DNA of 6,200 nucleotides from Azoarcus sp. (lineage in GTDB: Bacteria > Pseudomonadota > Gammaproteobacteria > Burkholderiales > Rhodocyclaceae), in contig JAITWP010000066.1 in NCBI GenBank assembly GCA_031285365.1, positions 1 to 6,200 on the forward strand, read 5' to 3'. Numbering within the stretch: position 1 is the first letter of the stretch; the number at the start of each line of letters is the position of its first letter. Both the position numbers and the translations under genes were made by a program. The notes under the pieces were generated by a model. That model was not told the DNA's origin, searched no databases, and was given only the letters and a program-made list of their open reading frames with translations. This document shows, piece by piece, positions 1 through 6,035 of this stretch.

Positions 1-2
1 GT

Positions 3-134
3 GACGATCTTTTCGCGCACTTCAGCGAAATCAAGGGCAAGGGCTTCAGGACTCTCGCTGAAAACCAGCGCGTCGAGTTTGAAGTCAAGACAGGCCCCAA
101 GGGTCTGCAAGCGGCAAATATTCGCCCGCTCTGA
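3..134 (+). CDS. Cold-shock protein (CspA family), C-terminal part
   Basis: The visible 43 codons read DDLFAHFSEIKGKGFRTL at the start and end in KGLQAANIRPL followed by TGA. This is the second half of a small CspA-type OB-fold protein, which binds single-stranded RNA or DNA and acts as an RNA chaperone in the cytoplasm. The DLFAHFSEI stretch is the RNP2 motif (compare DVFVHFSAI in E. coli CspA), and the GLQAANIRPL ending matches the last beta strand. The family is usually about 67-70 residues, so roughly 24 N-terminal residues, including the RNP1 motif (KGFGFI type), lie left of the window. The first two bases belong to a split codon. The gene is closed by its own intrinsic terminator. The family assignment is secure; which csp paralogue it is, and whether it is cold-induced, cannot be told. 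Confidence 0.93.
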   Translation, partial: DDLFAHFSEIKGKGFRTLAENQRVEFEVKTGPKGLQAANIRPL

Positions 135-155
135 GCAAAAAAGTATTTTTTGCAA

Positions 156-193
156 AAACACGGCTTCCAGGCCGTGTTTCGCTTTTTGTTTTG
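156..193 (+). terminator. Rho-independent terminator of the csp gene
   Basis: A perfect 9-bp stem, AAACACGGC (156-164) against GCCGTGTTT (171-179), encloses a 6-base loop. It is followed by a T-rich run, CGCTTTTTGTTTT. It starts 21 bases after the csp stop codon. GC-rich stem, short loop and T-tract form the classic intrinsic terminator, so csp transcription probably ends here and does not continue into the helicase gene. Confidence 0.87.
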
Positions 194-197
194 CCGT

Positions 198-221
198 AGG
201 GACGGTTCGAGAACCGTCCTT
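198..221. repeat. Palindromic intergenic element
   Basis: The arms GGACGGTTC (200-208) and GAACCGTCC (211-219) are perfect inverted copies separated by only GA. One G-T wobble and one A-T pair extend the symmetry outward. No T-tract follows, and the csp terminator lies just upstream, so a second terminator is unlikely. GTAGGGACGGTTC-type palindromes resemble short dispersed repeats (REP or MITE-like) seen between genes in many bacteria. That membership is an inference, since only one copy is visible here. A protein-binding palindrome is the alternative. Confidence 0.6.
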
Positions 222-367
222 ATCGCCGTTTGTGCCTGCGCGAAAATGAGATGATGTGTTTTCTCCGTCATCTTGTCCTCGCTGTGCAGGATTGAACAAA
301 AAAACGTCCCAAGTAGTTGCATTCTGCTTCCCTTAGCTATGCGGGGAACAAACCGATATTCCATACC

Positions 368-2344
368 ATGACTGAAAACTCTCTTCCCTCCACCGCAATG
401 TCCTCGTTTGGGCAACTCGGCCTTCCCGACACTCTGCTCGCAATGCTTGCCGAGGTCGGCTATGAAACCCCTTCCCCCATTCAGGCTGCGTGCATTCCGC
501 ATCTGCTCGCAGGCCATGACCTGCTCGGCGAAGCACAGACGGGAACGGGCAAGACTGCCGCGTTCGCCCTACCGATCCTGGCAAGGCTCGACCTCGCCAA
601 CGCGCAACCGCAGGCACTGGTACTCACCCCGACGCGCGAGCTCGCACTCCAGGTCTCCGAGGCGTTCGCCAAATACGCGCACAGGCTTAAGAACTTCCAC
701 GTGCTGCCGATCTACGGCGGACAGAGCATGGTGGTTCAATTGCGACAGCTTGCACGCGGCGCACAGGTCATCGTCGGCACGCCGGGTCGGGTCATGGATC
801 ATCTCGAACGCGGCAGCCTCAAGCTCGATAACCTCTCGATGCTGGTGCTCGACGAGGCCGATGAAATGTTGCGAATGGGATTCATCGACGATGTCGAATG
901 GATTCTTGAACATACGCCATCGACACGCCAAACCGCACTGTTCTCGGCCACCATGCCCGCCGCGATCCGTGGAGTCGCGCACCGTCACCTGCGCGAACCG
1001 AAGGAAGTGCGCATCCGCGCAGCAACGGCAACGGTAGAGAAAATCCGCCAGCGTTACTGGCTTGTGCGCGGGGTCGACAAGCTCGATGCCCTCACCCGTA
1101 TCCTGGATGCAGAAGAAAAGCTCGATGCCGCCATCGTTTTCGTGCGCACAAAAATCGGCACGGAAGAACTGGCCGACAAACTCGCCGCGCGCGGTTATGC
1201 CGCCGCTGCGCTCAATGGTGATATGACGCAAGGATTACGCGAACGAGTCATCGAGCAACTGAAGAACGAGACACTTGATATCGTCATCGCCACGGACGTG
1301 GCGGCCCGAGGGATCGATGTGCCGCGCATCAGTCACGTCATCAATTACGATATTCCATACGATACAGAAGCATATGTCCATCGCATTGGACGTACTGGAC
1401 GTGCGGGACGCGAAGGCGTAGCCATTTTGTTCGTTGCGCCACGCGAACGGCGGATGTTGAAGAGTATCGAGCATGCCACCCGACAGTTGATCGAACCCAT
1501 CGCACTACCCAGCCGAGAAGATGTTTCCAGTCTGCGCATCAGTCAGTTCAAGCAAAATGTGCTTGATGTACTGGCCGATCCGGACATGGAACTGGGCTTT
1601 TTCAGGAACGTGGTGGAAGAGATCGTGGAAGAAAATGATCTCTCCTCCCGTGAAGTCGCCGCCGCGCTCGCCTACCTTGTCCAGACAGGTCGGCCATTGC
1701 AGATCGAGGAAGATGAAGGCCGGGGTTGGGAGCAGGCTACCGCGCTGCATCCACGGGGAAAACCGCTACGCGAAGAAATCTTTACCACCGGCTTGCCACG
1801 TGCGCGCGCCGCACGGCGGGATGCTGCGAAAGAACCCATCCCCGCAAAAGTTTTTGCGGGCGGGAAAGTACAACGCTACCGCATCTCGGTAGGCCGGAAT
1901 CATGGTGTCACGCCCAAGGAGATCGTGGGCGCAATCGCTAACGAGGGCGGTATCGAAGGTCGGTTCATCGGGCAGATCGATCTTTATGACGAATTCTCCA
2001 CGGTCGAGTTGCCCGCTCAACTTCCCGCCAATCTGCTCGCTGCACTGGGGCGTATCGTTGTGTGCAATCGTTCACTCGGTACACGTCCGCTGGAAAATGA
2101 CGAGGCTCTACCCGCGCGTCGCCCAAAAAATTCCATTGACACGCGCCGAAATGACAAGCCTTACAAGCCCTCCACGAAACCTTCCTGGGAGAAACGGGAG
2201 AAACGATCCGACCGCAATGAGCAATGGACTGACCGCGGCGGTGAGTCCCGTCCACCCCGAAAGACTGAAACGCGTGACGCACGGCAGAATGAGCGACCAC
2301 ACGCAGGCAAAAAGCGTGCGACTTCTATTCGTAAGAAAGCGTAA
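368..2344 (+). CDS. deaD: DEAD-box ATP-dependent RNA helicase, DeaD/CsdA type
   Basis: This cytoplasmic enzyme unwinds short RNA duplexes with ATP; family members act in ribosome assembly, mRNA turnover and cold adaptation. Counting from the ATG at 368 (658 aa), the Q motif lies around residues 14-39 (FGQLGL then TPSPIQ). Walker A AQTGTGKT is at 56-63, PTRELA at 88-93, TPGR at 138-141, DEAD at 162-165 and SAT at 193-195. The second RecA lobe has ATDVAARGID at 308-317 and HRIGRTGR at 338-345. A DbpA-type RNA-binding domain follows at about 501-573 (RYRISVGRNHGVTPKEIVGAI), then a Lys/Arg-rich disordered tail of about 75 residues. All catalytic motifs are intact. The frame is open back to a TTG at 317, but those 17 residues do not look helicase-like, so the ATG at 368 is preferred, although neither start has a clear Shine-Dalgarno. 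CsdA-like architecture separates it from shorter RhlE/RhlB/SrmB paralogues; rhlE-type naming is the less likely alternative. Confidence 0.93.
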   Translation: MTENSLPSTAMSSFGQLGLPDTLLAMLAEVGYETPSPIQAACIPHLLAGHDLLGEAQTGTGKTAAFALPILARLDLANAQPQALVLTPTRELALQVSEAFAKYAHRLKNFHVLPIYGGQSMVVQLRQLARGAQVIVGTPGRVMDHLERGSLKLDNLSMLVLDEADEMLRMGFIDDVEWILEHTPSTRQTALFSATMPAAIRGVAHRHLREPKEVRIRAATATVEKIRQRYWLVRGVDKLDALTRILDAEEKLDAAIVFVRTKIGTEELADKLAARGYAAAALNGDMTQGLRERVIEQLKNETLDIVIATDVAARGIDVPRISHVINYDIPYDTEAYVHRIGRTGRAGREGVAILFVAPRERRMLKSIEHATRQLIEPIALPSREDVSSLRISQFKQNVLDVLADPDMELGFFRNVVEEIVEENDLSSREVAAALAYLVQTGRPLQIEEDEGRGWEQATALHPRGKPLREEIFTTGLPRARAARRDAAKEPIPAKVFAGGKVQRYRISVGRNHGVTPKEIVGAIANEGGIEGRFIGQIDLYDEFSTVELPAQLPANLLAALGRIVVCNRSLGTRPLENDEALPARRPKNSIDTRRNDKPYKPSTKPSWEKREKRSDRNEQWTDRGGESRPPRKTETRDARQNERPHAGKKRATSIRKKA

Positions 2345-2464
2345 AAAAAGTCGCACCCCGCGTGCTATGTCTGAGATGGACACTTGCCCTGTCATTCAGA
2401 CAATCGCATAATGAAAACGTCGGCTCGGAGAGGTCGTTCGGAGCCATCATTTGGGCGACATAAT

Positions 2465-2470
2465 TATAAT
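2465..2470 (+). promoter_or_regulatory. Probable -10 element of the phasin promoter
   Basis: A perfect TATAAT hexamer sits in an AT-rich stretch (ATAATTATAATATG) inside an otherwise balanced spacer, 36 bases before the phasin ATG. Initiation about 7 bases downstream would give a leader of roughly 30 nt. No good -35 hexamer exists at 16-18 bp: the position holds AGCCAT or similar. The promoter is therefore either activator-dependent or weak at -35. The rest of the 2345-2506 spacer shows no gene. Confidence 0.5.
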
Positions 2471-2495
2471 ATGCCGTCCCGCTTACCACTTTCAT

Positions 2496-2501
2496 GAGGG
2501 A
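2496..2501 (+). promoter_or_regulatory. Ribosome binding site of the phasin gene
   Basis: GAGGGA is a good Shine-Dalgarno match 5 bases before the ATG at 2507, and it supports that start over any other in the frame. It fits a highly translated granule protein. Confidence 0.75.
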
Positions 2502-2506
2502 ATAAT

Positions 2507-3034
2507 ATGGCTACCAAACCGGAGCAGCTCAACGAGGTACAAAAAAAGAGTCTCGAAGCAGCTGTGCAACTGGCACAGTTATCCATCGAAAATACGCAAC
2601 GCGTCATTGAAGTCCAGGTTGCCGTCGCCAAGTCGCTGTTCGAGGATAGCGTCAACAACGCCAAGGCCCTCAGTGGAATCAAGGATCCTCAGGAAGCCGT
2701 CCAACTCCGTACCCGCTTCGCACAAAGTTCCGCTGAAAAGGTTTTTGCCGGTGCGCGTGAAATCGCCGAAATTGCCGCCAAGGCTCAATCCCAGGTCGGT
2801 AAATTTGTAGGCGAACAACTCACCAGCAACAGCAAGGAAGTTCTCGAAGCCATTCAACAAATGTTCAAGGGTCTGCCTATCGGCGACCAGACCACGATGA
2901 ATGCCATCCAGAATACCCTGAATACGACCCGCACTGCTGTAGAGCAGCTGACCCGCGTGTCATCCGAAGCTTTCCAGGCTTTCACGCAGGTACCGGGTTC
3001 CACCGCAACGGGAAAAAGCCGTACGACCAAATGA
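2507..3034 (+). CDS. Phasin family protein (PHA-granule associated)
   Basis: Phasins are small amphipathic proteins that coat polyhydroxyalkanoate granules, controlling granule number and size. The 175-residue product begins MATKPEQLNEVQKKSLEAAV and carries the typical PhaP pattern: long Ala/Gln/Glu-rich helices (about 8-50 and 60-160), the SLFEDSVNNAKAL block near 43-55, and a low-complexity Ser/Thr/Lys tail (about 163-175). It has no Cys, Trp or Tyr, no signal peptide and no membrane segment, all usual for PhaP-type phasins of betaproteobacteria. Length is close to the family norm of about 180-190. It has its own promoter-like element and ribosome binding site, and ends upstream of a strong hairpin, so it looks monocistronic. 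No phaC, phaA, phaB or phaR gene is next to it. phaP is a likely name, but genomes often hold several paralogues, so no symbol is given. Confidence 0.88.
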   Translation: MATKPEQLNEVQKKSLEAAVQLAQLSIENTQRVIEVQVAVAKSLFEDSVNNAKALSGIKDPQEAVQLRTRFAQSSAEKVFAGAREIAEIAAKAQSQVGKFVGEQLTSNSKEVLEAIQQMFKGLPIGDQTTMNAIQNTLNTTRTAVEQLTRVSSEAFQAFTQVPGSTATGKSRTTK

Positions 3035-3050
3035 TGCCAAGAAACTGTAG

Positions 3051-3087
3051 CAACGAATAACGGCGCGATAAGCGCCGTTATTCGTTG
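3051..3087. terminator. Hairpin between convergent phasin and cheA genes, probable terminator
   Basis: A perfect 16-bp stem, CAACGAATAACGGCGC (3051-3066) against GCGCCGTTATTCGTTG (3072-3087), has a 5-base loop, GATAA. It starts 16 bases after the phasin stop and lies 20 bases beyond the cheA stop on the other strand. Its position between convergent genes fits a bidirectional terminator. Neither side has a run of T, so it may instead block exonucleases or work with Rho. Confidence 0.7.
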
Positions 3088-3107
3088 ACAATGCATGGTT
3101 GTTAGTT

Positions 3108-5072
3108 TTACACGACCTCGACGCTTCGCCGTTCCCCCATGGGGCATTGTTGGCACGCCTCGACCGGCAGCACTTCCTGTGCGGGACTCGTTTTCTCTCC
3201 CATCGGCTTGATCAGCCAGGCCCTTGGCACTCCGCGCTGATCACCCGCCGCCCCAAGGAGTTCCTTCATATCAAGGATCAATACGATCTGCCCGTTCGAG
3301 AGTGTGGTGACACCCGCTACGCCCTTCGGGCGGAAATCGTCGAGTGACTTGATGACCGCATCCTCTCGTCCGGCAAAACTGTCGATGGCAAGAATGTATG
3401 ACATTTCGGCCATCTGCATCAGCACGCCGTATTCCGGTGTATTTTCCTGCGGCCATCCAAGCAGACTGCTCAATGGCAGGATGGGTAACACTTCGCCCCG
3501 CACGACCATCGTGGCACGGCCCGCGACTTCCTTTACCTCGTCCGGATGAATGGGCAGTATCTCGCGCACCATCGACAGAGGCACGGCAAACGGTTGATCC
3601 CCCAGCTTGACCAGCAGCACGGGCAGGATGGCCAGTGTCAAGGGCAGATTGATGATGAAGGTCGTGCCCTTGCCCTGCACCGAATGAATGTCGATAGTTC
3701 CATTGAGTTTCTGGATATTGGTGCGCACGACGTCCATGCCCACACCACGGCCCGAAACGTCGGAAAGCTTCGCAGCCAGTGAGAAGCCTGGTAGAAAGAC
3801 CAGATTGAAGCTCTGCCGTTCGTCCATCGTGTTGGCCTCCTCCGCAGAGATGAGACCTTTTTCGACAGCCTTGGTGCGCAGCTTTTCGGCATTCATGCCA
3901 TGCCCGTCATCGGCAACGAGAATGACGATATGATCCCCTTCCTGCCGTGCTTCCAGTCGCACATCCGCCTTTTCCGGTTTACCGGCGATGAGACGCTCTT
4001 CGGTGCTTTCGACACCGTGGTCGACCGCGTTGCGGATCAAGTGAATGATAGGATCGGACAAATCCTCGATCATCGTCTTGTCGATCTCGGTTTCCTCGCC
4101 GACCAGTACCAGTTCGACATTCTTGCCGAGACCGCGAGCAAGATCGCGCGCGATGCGCGGGTATTTCTGAAAGAGCCGCCCAATGGGCTGCATGCGCGTC
4201 TTCATGACGGCATTCTGCAAATCGGAAACCAGCAGATCGAGTTGGCTCACCGCCACGTCGAGTGCATGCAATGTCTCGGTATCGTTACGACCATTGAGAA
4301 TATCGCTGCGCAGCGCGTTGAGGCGATTCTTGGTCAAGCCGATTTCGCCCGAAAGGTTGAGCACTTGGTCGAGACGTGCGGTATCGACCCGAATAGATGT
4401 ATCGCGCTGGCGTTCGTCGACACGCCGTCCAGTCGGTCCGTTTCCTCCCGGATTGTCGGCAGCTCGCCGGCCCATCGCGCCCTTGACGATGGCCTCTTCA
4501 TCACGCGCCGCCGGGACCATGGAAGTTCCTGTCGTACCGGGAGCCTCAGTCTTCGCCGCCGGAGATGCCGCGCCGGAAACGGCGGCATGCAGTTCGTTCC
4601 AGTCGGGAGCATTGCCTGACACGGCCACCGCCGTAGTCTTCGGCGCTTCGAGTGGTGCAGAGGCAGCGCCGGCCATCTTTTCTTCACTCTGGACTTCCTT
4701 GAGTAAAGCAATGACATTGGGGTCGGCCGGACTTGGCATCAATCCCTGCGAGAGCTGGTTGAACATGGCGCGCACCCCGGCGGTCGCGGCCAGGATGACA
4801 TCCATGATCTCGGCCGTCACCGCCAGTTCTCCGGTGCGAAGCTTGTCGAACAGACTCTCGGTGAGATGGCAAAGCGTCACCAGTTCGGCGGCATTCAGAA
4901 AGCCCGCACCACCCTTGATGGTGTGAAAGCCCCGGAAAATGTCGTTGAGCAAACCGAGGTCGTCCGGACTGCGTTCGAGATCCACCAGCTTGTTATCGAC
5001 ACCCGACAACAAGTCTTCTGCTTCAGTGAGAAAGTCCTGTAACAGGTCTTCCATTCCGGCAAAGTCACTCAT
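3108..5072 (-). CDS. cheA: Chemotaxis histidine kinase CheA
   Basis: CheA receives receptor signals through CheW, autophosphorylates on a histidine, and passes the phosphate to CheY and CheB. Domains of the 654-aa product: P1 HPt at about 1-105, with the phosphorylated His50 in FHTIKGGAGF; an Ala/Pro/Gly-rich linker at about 112-224; P3 dimerisation from about 226 (SIRVDTARLDQVLNLSGEIG); P4 ATPase at about 295-478, with N box HLIRNAVDHG (344-353), G1 DDGHGM (388-393) and G2 SGRGVGMDVV (440-449); P5 CheW-like regulatory domain at about 480-608. A 45-residue tail containing Cys640 and Cys643 follows. All kinase motifs are intact. No clear P2 (CheY-docking) domain is seen in the linker. There are no membrane segments, so it acts at the receptor array from the cytoplasm. 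It lies 33 bases after cheZ on the same strand, with a GGGAG site 6 bases before its ATG, and is the last gene of the cluster. Confidence 0.96.
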   Translation of the reverse strand: MSDFAGMEDLLQDFLTEAEDLLSGVDNKLVDLERSPDDLGLLNDIFRGFHTIKGGAGFLNAAELVTLCHLTESLFDKLRTGELAVTAEIMDVILAATAGVRAMFNQLSQGLMPSPADPNVIALLKEVQSEEKMAGAASAPLEAPKTTAVAVSGNAPDWNELHAAVSGAASPAAKTEAPGTTGTSMVPAARDEEAIVKGAMGRRAADNPGGNGPTGRRVDERQRDTSIRVDTARLDQVLNLSGEIGLTKNRLNALRSDILNGRNDTETLHALDVAVSQLDLLVSDLQNAVMKTRMQPIGRLFQKYPRIARDLARGLGKNVELVLVGEETEIDKTMIEDLSDPIIHLIRNAVDHGVESTEERLIAGKPEKADVRLEARQEGDHIVILVADDGHGMNAEKLRTKAVEKGLISAEEANTMDERQSFNLVFLPGFSLAAKLSDVSGRGVGMDVVRTNIQKLNGTIDIHSVQGKGTTFIINLPLTLAILPVLLVKLGDQPFAVPLSMVREILPIHPDEVKEVAGRATMVVRGEVLPILPLSSLLGWPQENTPEYGVLMQMAEMSYILAIDSFAGREDAVIKSLDDFRPKGVAGVTTLSNGQIVLILDMKELLGAAGDQRGVPRAWLIKPMGEKTSPAQEVLPVEACQQCPMGERRSVEVV

Positions 5073-5078
5073 ACTTTA

Positions 5079-5083
5079 CTCCC
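5079..5083 (-). promoter_or_regulatory. Ribosome binding site of cheA
   Basis: On the minus strand GGGAG lies 6 bases before the cheA ATG, in the 33-base cheZ-cheA gap. It fixes the start and supports independent initiation on a shared mRNA. Confidence 0.75.
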
Positions 5084-5105
5084 AATATCCAATCTCATTG
5101 CCGCG

Positions 5106-5972
5106 CTAGAAACCCAGACTCGCGAGCAGATCGTCAACCTGTCCCTGGCTGGTCACAACATCATCACGACCCTCGCCGTTAATGACAGGTCCATTAAGCA
5201 GGGTGCCCGCCTTTTCGGGGAGGATATCTTCGGGCGCAGACTCGATGAGAATGCTCAGCAATTGAGATTCGAGTTCCTGCGCCATTTCGAGGACTTTTTT
5301 GATGACCTGTCCGGTCAAATCCTGGAAATCCTGGGCCATGACGATTTCAAGCAACTGGGCGTCGACCGTATGGCCGCCCTCGGCAGCCGAAGCAAGAAAC
5401 GCGCGTGTTTCCCCGGCCAGCACCTTGAATTCTTCAACCGAAAGCTGATTGCCGAACACCTTGTCCCAGCGTGCACGCAAGGCATCGGACTCCGTCCGGA
5501 TTTTCGTAACCAGCGGTTTGGCAACGTCTGTCGCATTGAGTACCCGGCTGGCCGCCTGTTCGGTCATCTGTACGACATAGGTCAGGCGCTGGCGGGCATC
5601 GGGCACCGAATCGGCCACTGCCTGCAACTTGCTGTCCAACCCAAGTTCGATCAGCATGTCATGCAGTTTGCGCGTCATTTTGCCGATGCGGTTGAACATC
5701 GTGTTATCGCGGTCAGTCGTCTCTCCATCACCTGCCGCACCATTGATATCCGGCGAGGAGTACCTGCCAGCTTCGGTGTCGAAAAGCGCCTGTAATTCGT
5801 CATTGTCGTCCTCATCGGTTACCCCTGAGACGACCTTCGGTGCAGGAGGCGCGGGAGGAGGCACGCACTGTGCCGCTTCAACAGAAGCGTCTCCACCCGT
5901 TGCGATATTGTCGAACAAGCATTGAAGCTCGTCCGAGTCTCCAGTCTCATCGATCTTCCGTTTAGCCACCAT
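5106..5972 (-). CDS. cheZ: CheY-phosphate phosphatase CheZ with long N-terminal extension
   Basis: CheZ hydrolyses CheY-P to end the signal at the flagellar switch. From about residue 88 on, the 288-aa product follows E. coli CheZ: FNRIGKMTRKLHDMLIELGLD, then PDARQRLTYVVQMTEQAA (four-helix-bundle hairpin). The catalytic block AQDFQDLTGQVIKKV is at 213-227, with Asp218 and Gln222 matching E. coli Asp143 and Gln147. The C-terminal CheY-binding peptide QVDDLLASLGF is intact at 278-288. E. coli CheZ is 214 aa, so the first 85 or so residues are extra: two copies of a DELQ-x-LFD motif (14-21 and 58-65) around a Pro/Ala linker (PPPAPPAPK). The ATG at 5972 has its GGGAG only 3 bases upstream; the next codon is GTG (5967-5969), at a better 6-base spacing, so translation may start one codon later. 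It sits between cheY and cheA in the same transcript. Confidence 0.95.
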   Translation of the reverse strand: MVAKRKIDETGDSDELQCLFDNIATGGDASVEAAQCVPPPAPPAPKVVSGVTDEDDNDELQALFDTEAGRYSSPDINGAAGDGETTDRDNTMFNRIGKMTRKLHDMLIELGLDSKLQAVADSVPDARQRLTYVVQMTEQAASRVLNATDVAKPLVTKIRTESDALRARWDKVFGNQLSVEEFKVLAGETRAFLASAAEGGHTVDAQLLEIVMAQDFQDLTGQVIKKVLEMAQELESQLLSILIESAPEDILPEKAGTLLNGPVINGEGRDDVVTSQGQVDDLLASLGF

Positions 5973-5975
5973 CGG

Positions 5976-5980
5976 CTCCC
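5976..5980 (-). promoter_or_regulatory. Ribosome binding site of cheZ
   Basis: GGGAG on the minus strand is 3 bases from the ATG and 6 bases from the following in-frame GTG. The spacing favours the GTG, while the initiator preference favours the ATG. The products differ by one residue. Confidence 0.6.
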
Positions 5981-5998
5981 GTTGTTTGTTTGTCCCGC

Positions 5999-6018
5999 CA
6001 GAAGCATCCAGGCTTCTG
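5999..6018. other. Small hairpin between cheY and cheZ
   Basis: A perfect 7-bp stem, CAGAAGC (5999-6005) against GCTTCTG (6012-6018), has a 6-base loop. It lies in the 63-base gap between cheY and cheZ. No T-tract follows on the minus strand, so it is not a terminator. It could tune cheY/cheZ mRNA stability or be chance. Confidence 0.3.
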
Positions 6019-6035
6019 TTGTTTCTCCTCAGCCA

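Noticed and set aside
1..249. 82-codon frame at the left edge starting GTG
   Set aside because: It runs out of frame over the clear cold-shock protein sequence and continues through the terminator and palindrome.
317..367. Upstream TTG start adding 17 residues to the helicase
   Set aside because: There is no Shine-Dalgarno, the residues do not resemble helicase N-termini, and the ATG at 368 gives the expected start.
569..1231. 220-codon open frame on the - strand inside the helicase gene
   Set aside because: It is antisense to the conserved helicase core motifs and has a composition typical of a shadow frame (Cys, His and Arg rich), with no ribosome binding site seen.
2421..2445. GGCTC/GAGCC inverted pair and repeated TCGGAG in the phasin upstream region
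   Set aside because: Only 5 paired bases with a 13-base loop. This is too weak to call an operator or terminator.
3900..4926. Long open frames on the + strand opposite cheA (239 and 247 codons)
   Set aside because: They lie entirely antisense to cheA, whose domains are intact and continuous. Their predicted products show no recognisable domain and look like mirror-frame translations of a well-coded gene.
5819..6007. 62-codon - strand frame starting before cheZ
   Set aside because: It overlaps cheZ in a different frame. The nearest AGGAG is about 17 bases from its ATG, and the product has no recognisable features.
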